A stretch of 64,000 nucleotides of DNA from Kitasatospora sp. NBC_01246 (GTDB lineage Bacteria > Actinomycetota > Actinomycetes > Streptomycetales > Streptomycetaceae): the NCBI RefSeq assembly GCF_036226505.1, contig NZ_CP108484.1:8279501-8343500 (forward strand), written 5' to 3'. The notes under the pieces were generated by a model. That model did no database searches. It was not told where the DNA came from and saw only the letters and a program-made list of their open reading frames with translations. Positions 22,767-32,042 of this stretch are shown piece by piece; within the stretch, counting starts at the first letter, position 1; every line of letters starts with the position of its first letter. Both the position numbers and the translations under genes were made by a program.

Positions 22767-25499
22767 GTGACCGACCGTACGAGCGAGTCGATCAGCTGGG
22801 AGGAGACGCGCGCGCTCATCGCCGCGCGGATCCCGCAGGGGGTGATCGACCGGCTCCGGCCGGTGCCCGCCGGTGCGCTGCGCCATCTGCGGACCCCGTT
22901 GCGCAAGCTCCGCACCGAGCTGGTGCGCGAACTCTCGTCGGGCGACCGGGGCCGGTACTCCACCGCGTACGACCAGCTCGCCGCACTGCAGCTGGCCGGG
23001 ATCCTCGCTGCCGCCACCCCGGCCGAGGCGTTGGAGTGGCTCACCTCCCGCCGCCTCCTCGACGTCACCTGGCCGCGGCCGGGCGGCGGCTCCAGCAGCC
23101 CCGACCACCACACCGTCCTGCTGACCCTGCTCGCGCCGCACCGGGACGCGGCGTTCCACCGCGAACTCGCGGGCCGGCTCGCCGCATGGCTGCCCGCACG
23201 TGGCGACGCCGCCCGGTGGCTGATCACCCAGGGCCTCGCCCTCCGGTCCGGCGCCGAGCCCCCCACCACCGACGGCTACGTGATCGGGTGGCTCCGCGAG
23301 GGCCGGCTGATGGGCTCCCACCACCGGGAGATCGGCGAGTGGCTCGCCGACCAGGGCCTGCGCGAACCGGTGCCGCACCACCACTCGCTGCTCTCCTGGC
23401 TGCGGACGCAGCCCCGGCTCGCCGAGTTCACCCGTCGAGCGTTCGAAGTCCCGGACGCCGGGGCCGAGTTCACCGAGTCCCCGTCGACCTGCGGCTGGGC
23501 CGAGTCGCTCGCCGTCGTGGCGGCCGAGGGACTGCTCGACCGCGCCGAACTGATCGACCTCTGCCTGGGCCGACTGCTGCGCGGCGACCGGCCCGGCAAC
23601 CTGCGCGGATTCCTGCGGCTGTACGCGGTGCTGGCCCTCGACGCCGACGAGATCCTCGCCCGGGCCGGGGACCACGTCCGGCTGGCCGCCGACGGTGCGC
23701 CGGGCGCCGCCAAGGCCGCCCAGGCGGCGCTGGTTTCCGTGGCGGAGCGGCTGCCGGCCGAGCTGTTCGTCGAACTCACGGGCGCCGTCCTGGCCCGCCC
23801 GGAGAAGGGCCTCGCCACCGTCCAGCTGGGCCGGGTCGACGCCGCGCTGCGCCGCGACCCGGCCGGGGCCGACGGCCTGCTGCCCGCCGTCGCCGTGGCC
23901 TTCACCCATCCGCTCGCCGCGGTCCAGGAGCAGGCGCTGCGTCTCGTCGCCCGTCACCTGTCGCACGCCGCACCCGCCGTCGCCGGGGCCGTGCGCGCCG
24001 CGGCCGCCGATCTCGGACCCGCCCTGCGGCCCGACGCCCACCGCCTGCTGGAGATCCCCGCCCCGCCCGCGGAGCCGCAGTCGGACGCGCCGGTCGCGGC
24101 GGTACGAGTGGCGTGCGCCGAACTGCCCGCCGCACCCGCGGGGCCGCTCGACACCGCCGAGCGGCTGAGCGCCCTGATGGCCGACCGGGTGCCCGACCCG
24201 GGTGAGTTCGAGGTGGTGCTCGCCGCCCTGGTGGCGGAGCACCACCGTGACGCCGCCGCGCTCCGGGCCGCGCTGGCCCCGCTCGCCGCACGGCGCGCCG
24301 CGAACCCGGACCGGTTCCCGTTCATCCGTGAAGTCGGCGGAGCGCTCGCTGTTCTGCTCGACGCCCTGACGGGCCGGCCGCAAGCGCCCCGGGCGAGCCT
24401 GGCCGTGCTGCTGGGGATGCCCGCCTTCATGCGCACCCTCGGTGTGGTCACCGCGGTGCGCGTGCACGAAGCGGCGTGTTCGGCCGTGGAGGCGCCGGTG
24501 CCGCTGCTGCTCGCCACGCCCACGGCCGGCGACGGCACGATCGACCCGGCCGTGCTGCTCGACCGGCTCGCCGCGTACCGGACCGCCGGTGCCCGCCCCT
24601 CACCCGCCGACCTGGCCCAGGCGTTGCTCCGGGTGGCCCCGCCCGCGCTGCCGGCCGTCCGCGCCGCGGCCGCCGGGCTCGGCTGCGAGCTGCCGCCGGA
24701 CGTCGCGCCGCCCGCACCCCGGCGGTTCCACACCCAGACCGCGAACATGCCCGAGCGGCTCAATGGCGTCGGCCGGGCCGCTGCTCCGGTCGTGCGCATC
24801 GCACCGTGTGCCCCCGAGGCCGCGCCGGCACCCGAAGGCGTCACCGGCCTCCTCCACGCCGTCCCCGACCCCGCCGAGTACGCCCGGTTCGTGGACGTGC
24901 CGTCGACGCCGGCCATCGAGCTCGTCCAGTTCGCCTGGGTGGCGCCGTGGCACCCGGAGGCCGTCGCGGCGCACGGCGTCCCGGGCGCGGTGTTCCGGGT
25001 GGACGCGCCCGGTCCCCGGGAGCCGAACCCCCTGCTGCCCCGGCTCGCGGAGGTGCCGGGCGAGTTCGGACCGGTGTGCCACCTCCTGCTCGCCTACGGG
25101 CTGACCGCGTCCCGGGCGGAGAACCGCACCGCCGCGCTGGACTTCCTGCTGGCGGCGGGCGCCCAGGGCCGGCTCCGGCCGGATCTGCTGGGCGGATGGA
25201 TCGCGGCACTCTGGAGGCTGTCCGTGGCCAAGCCGAACCGGGTCCTGCCCGTCCTGGCCGAGGCCGCCCGCGCCGGTGCGGGCCGGACGACCTGGGCCGT
25301 GCTCACGGCCGTGATCACCGAGTCCGCCACCGAGCCCGGCCGGCGAGGACTGGCCGACGCGCTGGTACTCGCCGCCGAGTGCGCGGTGGCCGAGGGCATC
25401 CGTGAGGCGCTCCCGGCCCTCGACGCCCTGAGCGCCGCGGGGGCGCCGGCTCGCGTCCGGGCGGAATCGGCCCGACTGGCCGCAATCCTGACGGGGTGA
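22767..25499 (+). CDS. Large DUF6493 family protein
   Basis: This 910-residue soluble Ala/Leu/Arg-rich protein is built of helical HEAT-like repeats (for example DRAELIDLCLGRLLRGDR and LAAVQEQALRLVARHLSHAAPAV). It matches my memory of the DUF6493 family, found in Streptomyces next to SWIM-zinc-finger or MoxR/VWA genes; none of those is here. The function is unknown and a scaffold role is plausible from the repeats. The GTG at 22767 follows GGGGGA; an ATG 12 bases earlier is the alternative. There is no signal peptide. A mid-protein conserved-looking core spans RRFHTQTANMPERL and EYARFVDVPSTPAIELVQFAW. Confidence 0.7.
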   Translation: MTDRTSESISWEETRALIAARIPQGVIDRLRPVPAGALRHLRTPLRKLRTELVRELSSGDRGRYSTAYDQLAALQLAGILAAATPAEALEWLTSRRLLDVTWPRPGGGSSSPDHHTVLLTLLAPHRDAAFHRELAGRLAAWLPARGDAARWLITQGLALRSGAEPPTTDGYVIGWLREGRLMGSHHREIGEWLADQGLREPVPHHHSLLSWLRTQPRLAEFTRRAFEVPDAGAEFTESPSTCGWAESLAVVAAEGLLDRAELIDLCLGRLLRGDRPGNLRGFLRLYAVLALDADEILARAGDHVRLAADGAPGAAKAAQAALVSVAERLPAELFVELTGAVLARPEKGLATVQLGRVDAALRRDPAGADGLLPAVAVAFTHPLAAVQEQALRLVARHLSHAAPAVAGAVRAAAADLGPALRPDAHRLLEIPAPPAEPQSDAPVAAVRVACAELPAAPAGPLDTAERLSALMADRVPDPGEFEVVLAALVAEHHRDAAALRAALAPLAARRAANPDRFPFIREVGGALAVLLDALTGRPQAPRASLAVLLGMPAFMRTLGVVTAVRVHEAACSAVEAPVPLLLATPTAGDGTIDPAVLLDRLAAYRTAGARPSPADLAQALLRVAPPALPAVRAAAAGLGCELPPDVAPPAPRRFHTQTANMPERLNGVGRAAAPVVRIAPCAPEAAPAPEGVTGLLHAVPDPAEYARFVDVPSTPAIELVQFAWVAPWHPEAVAAHGVPGAVFRVDAPGPREPNPLLPRLAEVPGEFGPVCHLLLAYGLTASRAENRTAALDFLLAAGAQGRLRPDLLGGWIAALWRLSVAKPNRVLPVLAEAARAGAGRTTWAVLTAVITESATEPGRRGLADALVLAAECAVAEGIREALPALDALSAAGAPARVRAESARLAAILTG

Positions 25500-25872
25500 C
25501 GGCCGCGCGGGCTGTCGACGGCCCGGTCCAGGCGCCGGCGCGCGCCGTCGTCGTCCACCGCACCGCTTCGCGGTCCGCACCGCCCGGGTCCACCGGTGCG
25601 ACCGTCATCACCGGCTGGAAGTACGCCGGCTCCGCCGGTTCGCCCACCGGGGGGCGGCCGAGGGCGACCGACCCGGCAGCTGGAGGCCGGTCCGGACCTC
25701 TGAGCACCCGGGCCACCCTTCGGCCTCCGGTGGCGCAGGCGGTGGCGGGAGGCCCCGCCGTCACCGGATCGGGTGAAGATCGACCGATCGCCGGACAGTA
25801 CGGCCCGGGCCCCGGCACGCTCATGACGGCCTCGCGGAGAGCGCGGGCCGGCGGCGAGCGGAGGGGGCGGCA
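25500..25872. other. Intergenic region before the prenyltransferase operon
   Basis: No gene is supported in these 373 bases. Both strands have open frames caused by high GC content, but none shows a ribosome site or a recognisable domain. Confidence 0.35.
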
Positions 25873-26673
25873 GTGGTGGTGGAGCAGGTCTTCGGAGGTC
25901 TCGCGCCGCCCGGGGGAGCGGCCGTGCCCCGGCCGGCCGCAGGGGAGCGCTCGGCCCCGGTGCCACGTCATGTCGCCTGTGTGATGGACGGGAACGGCCG
26001 CTGGGCGGCGCGGCGCGATCTGCCCCGCACCTCCGGTCACCGCGCGGCCGAGGCGACGGTGATCGACGTCATCGAGGCGGCCCGGGCGTCCGGCGTCCGG
26101 TGGCTCAGCCTGTACGCGTTCTCCACCGAGAACTGGAGCCGCCCCGGCGAGGAGGTCGACTACCTCCTGCACCTGGTGCGCCGGGTCGTGCGCAAGCACG
26201 CTCCGCTGTTGCACGCGCGCGGGATCCGCTGCCGCTTCCTCGGCGGCGCGGATCCTCGGATCCCGGCCGCACTGGCCCGCGACTTCGCGGACCTGACGAC
26301 GCTCACCAGCCGCAACCGGGGCATGACACTGACCGTGGCGTTCGACCATGGCGGGCGCCGGGACATCGTCGAGGCCGCGCGCTCGCTGATCCGCAGCGGT
26401 GCGGCGGCCGAGACCCTCGACGAGGAGGGCTTCGCGGCCCACCTGCCGTTCCCCGACACCCCCGACGTGGACCTGGTCATCCGGACCTCCGGGGAGCAGC
26501 GCATCTCGAACTTCATGCTCTGGCAGGTCGCCTACGCCGAGTGGATCTTCCCGCCGGTGCTCTGGCCCGACTTCCGGGCGACGCACTTCCTGGAGTGCCT
26601 GAACACCTATCAGCGACGCCACCGCCGCTTCGGCGGGGTGGCGGCCGACACGAATGGAGAGGCCGGACCGTGA
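25873..26673 (+). CDS. uppS: cis-Prenyltransferase (UPP synthase family)
   Basis: The 266-residue enzyme condenses isopentenyl diphosphate onto an allylic diphosphate in the Z configuration. The catalytic Asp39 lies in CVMDGNGRWAARRDLPRTSGH. Further family blocks are SLYAFSTENWSRPGEEVDYLL, the central LTVAFDHGGRRDIVEAAR and the C-terminal LVIRTSGEQRISNFMLWQ with YAEWIFPPVLWPDF. All motifs needed for activity appear present. Product length cannot be read from sequence. It is unlikely to be the housekeeping copy, because it is coupled (GTGA overlap) to an oxygenase gene rather than to recO or era. The GTG at 25873 has GAGGGGG upstream. Confidence 0.92.
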   Translation: MVVEQVFGGLAPPGGAAVPRPAAGERSAPVPRHVACVMDGNGRWAARRDLPRTSGHRAAEATVIDVIEAARASGVRWLSLYAFSTENWSRPGEEVDYLLHLVRRVVRKHAPLLHARGIRCRFLGGADPRIPAALARDFADLTTLTSRNRGMTLTVAFDHGGRRDIVEAARSLIRSGAAAETLDEEGFAAHLPFPDTPDVDLVIRTSGEQRISNFMLWQVAYAEWIFPPVLWPDFRATHFLECLNTYQRRHRRFGGVAADTNGEAGP

Positions 26674-28241
26674 CCCGGACGACCGACGACCACCCGGAGG
26701 GCGAGCACACCGCCCCCGGAAGCGGAGCCATCCCCACAGCCGGGGCCACTCCCACATCCGGAGCCACTCCCGGAGCCGGGTCCACCGCGCGGCCCGGACC
26801 GCTGTTCGGCCCGGGCACGCGGTTCCACCGCCTCTTCGACGACCCGTGCTGGGCCGTGGCCATGATCCGGGCGACGGTCCTGGAAGCCGCCCACCCGCAG
26901 ATCGGTGCGGCCCTGGTCGACAGCTCCACCTTCCTCACCCACCCCTGGCGCCGGATGGCCAACACCCTGCGCAGCCTGCAGCGCGTGACCGGGGCGGACG
27001 AGGCGGCCCGGGACCGGGAGGTGGCCCGGCTCAACCGGATGCACGCGCGGATGAGCGGCACCGACGCGGCGAACCGGCCCTACGACGCGATGGACCCGGC
27101 GGCCCGCGCGTGGGTGGTCGCCACGATGTTCGAGAGCGCCGTCACCATGTTCCGCTGGAGCGGGCGGCCGCTCGACCAGGCCGCGATGGAGGAGCTGTAC
27201 GCGCAGTTCCTGGCCTTCCAGGCGCTGCTGGGCGACTCCTCCGGCCAACTCCCCGCCTCACTGCGGGACTTCTGGCCGTACTACGACCGGGTGGTCGAGG
27301 AGGAGCTGGAGAACACCGAGGCGCTGCGCACCATCCTGTACCACCTCTTCGACCACCTTCCGGCGCCTCCCTTGCTGGAGGGCGTGCCGACGCTGTGGGC
27401 GGCCGGCCGGGCCCTCGCCGGGCCGGCGATCGGGGTGGTCACGGTGGCCTCCCTGCCGGAGACGTTCCGCAGGCGGGCCGGACTGACCGAGGTCCCCGGC
27501 GCCCAGGCCCTGAGCCAGGCCGCCTACCTGGCCCTCGGTTCGGCGCGCCTGCTGCCGGAGGGCTGGGTCACCGCCGACAACCTCCTCGACCTGATCTCCC
27601 TGTCACCCGACAGCGACGACCCCCGGGCCAGGGCGCTGGCCGCCGTGGGCGACGGGATGAAGCGGTTCGGTGCCCTGCTGCGACTGGTCACCCCGCTCCC
27701 GGACGAGCCCGGGCGGCCCGGCGCCGGGAGGCCGTCGGGGCGGTCGGCGCGGGCGGGTGCCGGGCGGCGCGGCGCCGAGGAGTTCTTCGACACCGTGCTG
27801 GACCAGACCGGGAACGGCTACCTGGACTGGCCCGACCTGGCGGCCATGGCACGGGAGCTGTCCGGCCGCCTCGACCTGGACGAGCCGGAGGAGACCAGGC
27901 TCTACGACGCCTATGCCGCCTGGTGGCGTGAGCTCCAGTCGACGCTCGACACGGACGGCGACGGCCGGGTCAGCCGGCAGGAGTACGCGGAGGCGGTCCC
28001 CTTCCTCGCCGGCCCCGCCCTGATCCGGGTCGCCGAGGTGCTGTTCGACGTGACCGATGCCGACGGCAACCAGAGCATCGACGCGGACGAGTACCGCGCG
28101 CTCTTCCGCACCGGCTTCCACCGCGAACTGCTCGACTCGAACGGGACGTACACGCGGGCCGCGTTCATCAAGGACTTCCTCGCCTTCATGGCGGGCCGTC
28201 AGCGCTCCACGGCCTACGACCCGCTGCTCGCCCAGGCGTGA
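26670..28241 (+). CDS. MpaB-type (DUF2236) oxygenase with EF-hand domain
   Basis: In this 523-residue protein an N-terminal low-complexity stretch of repeated Gly-Ala-Thr-Pro (residues 14-40) precedes a DUF2236/MpaB oxygenase domain (about 48-350). That domain carries AAHPQIGAALVDSSTFLTHPW, NRMHARMSGTDAANRPYDAMDP and ARAWVVATMFESAVTMF. This family includes heme-dependent enzymes that cleave prenyl double bonds (MpaB; the rubber-cleaving Lcp). A Pro/Gly linker leads to a C-terminal calcium-binding domain with the loops DQTGNGYLDWPD, DTDGDGRVSRQE and DADGNQSIDADE. The start GTG overlaps the prenyltransferase stop, so the two are translated together and probably act on one product. Confidence 0.85.
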   Translation: MTRTTDDHPEGEHTAPGSGAIPTAGATPTSGATPGAGSTARPGPLFGPGTRFHRLFDDPCWAVAMIRATVLEAAHPQIGAALVDSSTFLTHPWRRMANTLRSLQRVTGADEAARDREVARLNRMHARMSGTDAANRPYDAMDPAARAWVVATMFESAVTMFRWSGRPLDQAAMEELYAQFLAFQALLGDSSGQLPASLRDFWPYYDRVVEEELENTEALRTILYHLFDHLPAPPLLEGVPTLWAAGRALAGPAIGVVTVASLPETFRRRAGLTEVPGAQALSQAAYLALGSARLLPEGWVTADNLLDLISLSPDSDDPRARALAAVGDGMKRFGALLRLVTPLPDEPGRPGAGRPSGRSARAGAGRRGAEEFFDTVLDQTGNGYLDWPDLAAMARELSGRLDLDEPEETRLYDAYAAWWRELQSTLDTDGDGRVSRQEYAEAVPFLAGPALIRVAEVLFDVTDADGNQSIDADEYRALFRTGFHRELLDSNGTYTRAAFIKDFLAFMAGRQRSTAYDPLLAQA

Positions 28242-28412
28242 TCCGGCCGGGGCGGTGAGGTGGGGGACGTCGGCGGGCACGGCGGCGGCGCTCGGGGCGA
28301 CCCGGTCACGCCGCCGTCACGGGAAATTCACAGCACGGGGTCTACTCGCATAGAGGGCGCCGGGGCCATCCTGGCCCGGTCCGAGGTTCAGCGCCCTCAC
28401 CGGGAGACGCAG

Positions 28413-28889
28413 ATGAAGCCCCGCACCGCAGCCACCGTCATCGCCCTGGCCCTGGCCGGGCTCGCCGTCACGGCGCCCACGGCCGGCGCCAGTGGCACCA
28501 AGGTCTCGCAGTCGACCGCCGCCGGTCAGTTCAGGAACGCCGGCATCACGTGGAGTTCCAGTGGCGGCTGTACTACCCGGTCCAACTCCACCTGCACGTC
28601 GTTCGAGCAGATCAACTCCGGCACGGTGAGCACGATCATCACCCTGAAGCAGTCCAGCGGCTGCGCCATCAACATCACGGGCGGCACCGAGGTGGGCCAC
28701 GCCTCCGGAACGTACAGCCACTACAACGGCTACAAGGTCGACATCTCCCGCAACTCCTGCATCGACGCCTACGTCCAGAACTCCTTCACCTACATCGGCT
28801 ACCGGGGTGACGGCTACCCGCAGTGGAAGGCCGCGTCGGGCAACCTCTACTGCAACGAGGGCAACCACTGGGACATCCTGGTCTACTGA
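28413..28889 (+). CDS. Secreted M15-like (LAS-fold) peptidase-like protein
   Basis: The 158-residue protein has a signal peptide (residues 1-28, ending PTAGAS). The mature domain contains TGGTEVGHASGTYSHYNGYKVDIS followed at the C-terminus by NEGNHWDI. This gives the S-x-H-x-x-G-x-x-x-D and E-x-x-H-W pattern of M15/VanY-like zinc peptidases, with candidate zinc ligands His, Asp and His. Six cysteines suggest disulfides, fitting an extracellular enzyme acting on peptidoglycan cross-links. It is shorter than typical M15 proteins, so catalysis is inferred, not certain. GGGAG precedes the ATG. Confidence 0.65.
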   Translation: MKPRTAATVIALALAGLAVTAPTAGASGTKVSQSTAAGQFRNAGITWSSSGGCTTRSNSTCTSFEQINSGTVSTIITLKQSSGCAINITGGTEVGHASGTYSHYNGYKVDISRNSCIDAYVQNSFTYIGYRGDGYPQWKAASGNLYCNEGNHWDILVY

Positions 28890-29203
28890 CCCCGGCCTCC
28901 GGTGGGGGCGGGCCCGGCCTGCCCCCACCGACCGGCCGGACCGCGGTGCCGCGGGAGCCCGACGAACGCGCGTCGCCGCGGTCGGGGCGACCGGCGGCGA
29001 CGGAACTCCGCTGCGGCGCAGCCCACTTCCGCCGGCCGCGCCTCCTCTCCCCGGCCCGCTTCCTGCTCCTCACCCCTGCTCCTCACCCGTGCCCCGCGCC
29101 GGGAACCGGCCCGGCATCGGCCCGGCGGCGAACCCTGGCCCGGTCGCCGGCCGTTCAAGGAGGAGGAGTACGGAACAGTCGAACCAGCCTGCGGGAGTGA
29201 CAG
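28890..29203. other. Intergenic region with a terminator
   Basis: Apart from the hairpin at 28900-28930, no gene or site is recognised in these 314 bases. Confidence 0.4.
28900..28930 (+). terminator. Terminator after the secreted peptidase-like gene
   Basis: CGGTGGGGGC at 28900-28909 pairs with GCCCCCACCG at 28921-28930 right after the stop codon; the loop can form extra GC pairs. Confidence 0.7.
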
Positions 29204-29719
29204 ATGCCGAAGTACCGAGGCGCCCACCGGATCACGGTGACCGGCGTGCAGGCCGACCGGCCGCAACGGGCCGTGGCGACCGTCCGGGGCGGCGGCACCG
29301 TCGTGGTGCCGGGCGTCGTCGGTGCCAGCGAGCTGATCGATGCCGCGGACTGGGAGCTCTCCGTCGAGCACGAGCACGACGGCGTCTGGGAGCCCAGCAT
29401 CCGCGCCGTCGTGGGCCGCTGGGAGGAGCGTGGCGGCACCCACAGCCAGGTGGTCCGGTGCACCGACCGCGACCGGAGCGGCTACCCCGGCGGCCGCAGC
29501 CTCGTCCTGCGGATCGACCGGGAGGACCCGCGCCCCCCGGCGGCCCCCGCGTCCGCCCCCGCGCCCCGGTGGGCCGGTACCGAGTCGGCCGGCCGCCAGG
29601 AGGCCCCGGGCCGGGGCGGCGCCCGGATCAGCACCTCCGGCTCCGACCTCCCGTCGACCCGCACCGCCGACACGGCCACCACCTCCGGCGGCTTCCACAC
29701 CACCTCCGGCGGCTGGTAG
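29204..29719 (+). CDS. Hypothetical protein with disordered tail
   Basis: The 171-residue protein has an N-terminal folded-looking part (residues 1-108; KYRGAHRITVTGVQADRPQ, DWELSVEHEHDGVWEPSIRAVVGRWEERGGTHSQVV) rich in beta-strand patterns. A Pro/Ala/Ser/Thr-rich tail ends in TTSGGFHTTSGGW. No signal peptide or membrane segment is visible. I do not recognise the family. The ATG has GGAG a short distance upstream. It stands alone between a terminator and a converging sigma-factor gene. Confidence 0.6.
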   Translation: MPKYRGAHRITVTGVQADRPQRAVATVRGGGTVVVPGVVGASELIDAADWELSVEHEHDGVWEPSIRAVVGRWEERGGTHSQVVRCTDRDRSGYPGGRSLVLRIDREDPRPPAAPASAPAPRWAGTESAGRQEAPGRGGARISTSGSDLPSTRTADTATTSGGFHTTSGGW

Positions 29720-29881
29720 TCCGCGGCCTCGTCGGCCGTCAGGGGCGGCGTCCACGACGTGGGCACCGTCCCGGCGGCCGCTCGCGCACCCGCCCGGCCC
29801 GTGCCCGGTACCGCTCCCATGACAGTGAGGTCGCAGACCGGGCGCGCGGGGGCCCGGAGAGCGCCGGCGACCCACGGCGGC

Positions 29882-30799
29882 TCAGCGCAGGTCGTGGCGG
29901 GTGCCGTCGCCGACGGCGCGGAGCTTGTCCGGGTTGGCCACGTTGTGGATCGTCGAGATCCGCCCTTCGGGGTCGAACTCGAAGGTCAGCGTGGCGACCA
30001 CGCGGTCCGGGCCGCGGAAGACCAGGCCCGGGCCGCCGTTGATCGAGGTGAGCTCCGCCCGCATCTGCCCGGGCTCGATGCCCTGATAGGTCACGCTGCC
30101 GAGCGCGGCGAACCAGCGGGCCACCGTCTCCAGGCCGACGACCGGCTTGAGGGCCTGGCGGACCTTGCCGCCGCCGTCGGTCCACAGCGTCACGTCCGGG
30201 GAGAGCAGCTCCATGAGGGTGTTGATGTCGCCGCCCGACGTCGCCGCGAAGAACCGTTCGGTGACGTCGCGTCGGCGGGCGGGGTCCGCCGTGAAGCGCG
30301 GCCGGCGGGCCTGGACGTGCTCGCGGGCGCGGTGCCCCGCCTGGCGCACGGCCGGCTCCGAGCGCTCCACCGCCTCGGCGATCTCCGCGTAGCTGAAGGC
30401 GAAGACCTCCTTCAGGACGAACACCGCGCGCTCCAGCGGGCTCAGCGTCTCCAGGACGACCAGCAGGGCCATCGAGACCGAGTCGGCCGCGGCGATGTCC
30501 TCGGCGGTGTCCGGGAGGGTGAGGATCGGCTCGGGGAGCCACGGGCCGACGTAGGTCTCGCGCTGGTGGCGGGTCGACCGGAGCCGCTCCATCGCCAGGT
30601 TGGAGACGATCCGGGCCAGGTAGGCCTTGGGGTCGGCGACCTGGGAGCGGTCGGCCGCCGACCACTTGAGCCAGGCGTCCTGGACCACGTCCTCGGCATC
30701 GGCGGCGGTGCCGAGGAGGCGGTAGGCGACGGAGAAGAGCAGGGTGCGGTACTGCTGGAAGACGAGCTGGTCGGCGTCGTCCTGTCGCGGCTGGGTCAC
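29882..30799 (-). CDS. sigJ: ECF41 family sigma factor (SigJ-like)
   Basis: This 305-residue protein directs RNA polymerase to a small regulon. Sigma region 2 (QYRTLLFSVAYRLLGTAADAEDVVQDAWLKW, about residues 16-46) and region 4 (LSPLERAVFVLKEVFAFSYAEIAEAV, about 120-146) are followed by a fused SnoaL-like C-terminal domain (about 180-290; FFAATSGGDINTLMELLSPDVTLWTDGGGK). The latter is the hallmark of ECF41 and modulates its activity; there is no separate anti-sigma factor. The GTG at 30799 overlaps the oxidoreductase stop (GTGA), so sigma factor and oxidoreductase share one transcript from the ECF41-type promoter upstream. Confidence 0.93.
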   Translation of the reverse strand: MTQPRQDDADQLVFQQYRTLLFSVAYRLLGTAADAEDVVQDAWLKWSAADRSQVADPKAYLARIVSNLAMERLRSTRHQRETYVGPWLPEPILTLPDTAEDIAAADSVSMALLVVLETLSPLERAVFVLKEVFAFSYAEIAEAVERSEPAVRQAGHRAREHVQARRPRFTADPARRRDVTERFFAATSGGDINTLMELLSPDVTLWTDGGGKVRQALKPVVGLETVARWFAALGSVTYQGIEPGQMRAELTSINGGPGLVFRGPDRVVATLTFEFDPEGRISTIHNVANPDKLRAVGDGTRHDLR

Positions 30800-31998
30800 T
30801 TGGCGCTCCGGATCCTGGTGTAGCGGCCGCCGTGCGGCCAGAACGCGCCCGAGGCGGGCATCTTCTTCATGCGGGCGAAGGTCGGCCACGGCGCGGCGCT
30901 GACCGTCTCCTTGTACTTCGCGGCCCGCTTGCCGGTCAGCACGAGCCGGCGCGGGGTGTCGTCGGGGTGGGTGAACTGGACGACGGCGTCGTGCCGGCCC
31001 AGGCTGACGGGTGTGTGGTAGTAGCCGAAGCGGAAGGGCTTGGGCTCCTTGCCGGCCAAAACCCGCAGGATCGAGAGGGCCGCGTGCACGCCGGTGGGCA
31101 TGCCGCTCTGGCAGGTCCCGTGCATCACGCCGTAGCCCTGGCGGACCGCCGCCGCGTCGCCCACGGCGTAGACGTCCGGGTGGGAGACCGAGCGCAGGGC
31201 CGGGTCGGTGACCACGCGGCCGCGCTCGTCGACGGTCAGGCCGGCGGCGGCGGCCAGCGGGGAGACGCGGGTGCCGCTGGTCCACAGCACCGCGTCCGCG
31301 GGGAGGACGGTGCCGTCCGCGAGTTCGACGCCGTCCGGCAGGACCTTGGCTACCTCGACGCCGCCGCGCACCCGCACACCGAGCCGGGCGAGCGCCGCGT
31401 CCAGGTGGGCCTTGGCCTTCGGGTGCATGGTCGGGCCCGGCTCCTGACGGCCCAGCAGCTCCACCCGGAGCTCCGGGTACCGCTCGGCGATCTCCGCCGC
31501 GGCCTCCACGCCGGTGAGGCCGCTGCCGCCGACCACGACGGTCCCGCCGCCGAGCCGGGCCAGCCGGTCGGCGAGGAGCGCGGCGTCCTGCGGGCTGTTG
31601 AGGGTGTGGGCGTGGTCGTCCACGCCGGGGACGGCGTCGGTGTCGGCGACGCTGCCCAGGCCGTAGACCAGGGTGTCGTAGCGCAGGACCCGGTCGTCGT
31701 CGATCCGGACGGTCTTCGCCCCGGCGTCCACGGCGGTGACCCAGCCGCGGACGAAGGTCGCACCGGTGCCGTCCAGCAGCTCCGGGATGCTCATCGCGGC
31801 CGTCTGCTGGCCGGTGGCGGTCATGTGCAGCCGGAGCCGCTCGGTGAAGTGCTCGTCGGGGTTGACCAGCGTCACCCGCAGATCCGCGCGCTTGCGGGTG
31901 CGGGCCGCGAGCTGGATCGCCGCGGAGAGTCCGGCGTAGCCGGCTCCCAGGACCAGGACCTCGTGCTGCCGTGTTGCTGTCGTGTTCGTCATCGTCAT
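30796..31998 (-). CDS. FAD/NAD(P)-dependent oxidoreductase (NDH-2-like)
   Basis: This 400-residue two-dinucleotide-fold flavoprotein has the FAD-binding GAGYAGLSAAI near residues 17-27, a second nucleotide site TVVVGGSGLTGVEAAAEIAE near 153-172, and the FAD-closing motif HPDVYAVGDAA near 290-300. It resembles type II NADH dehydrogenases and related disulfide-reductase-fold enzymes but has no clear C-terminal membrane anchor, so the electron acceptor is unknown. Oxidoreductases are the conserved partners of ECF41 sigma factors. Two ATGs six bases apart are possible; the one at 31998 has AAGG at a suitable distance. Confidence 0.88.
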   Translation of the reverse strand: MTMTNTTATRQHEVLVLGAGYAGLSAAIQLAARTRKRADLRVTLVNPDEHFTERLRLHMTATGQQTAAMSIPELLDGTGATFVRGWVTAVDAGAKTVRIDDDRVLRYDTLVYGLGSVADTDAVPGVDDHAHTLNSPQDAALLADRLARLGGGTVVVGGSGLTGVEAAAEIAERYPELRVELLGRQEPGPTMHPKAKAHLDAALARLGVRVRGGVEVAKVLPDGVELADGTVLPADAVLWTSGTRVSPLAAAAGLTVDERGRVVTDPALRSVSHPDVYAVGDAAAVRQGYGVMHGTCQSGMPTGVHAALSILRVLAGKEPKPFRFGYYHTPVSLGRHDAVVQFTHPDDTPRRLVLTGKRAAKYKETVSAAPWPTFARMKKMPASGAFWPHGGRYTRIRSAK

Positions 31999-32042
31999 CG
32001 TCGCCTTCGTGTCGGTCGTTCCCGCCGTGCGGACAACCACCA

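Noticed and set aside
25500-25872. Minus-strand reading with EPAYFQPVMTVAPVDPGG
   Set aside because: Some protein-like character, but no start, no ribosome site and no recognisable family.
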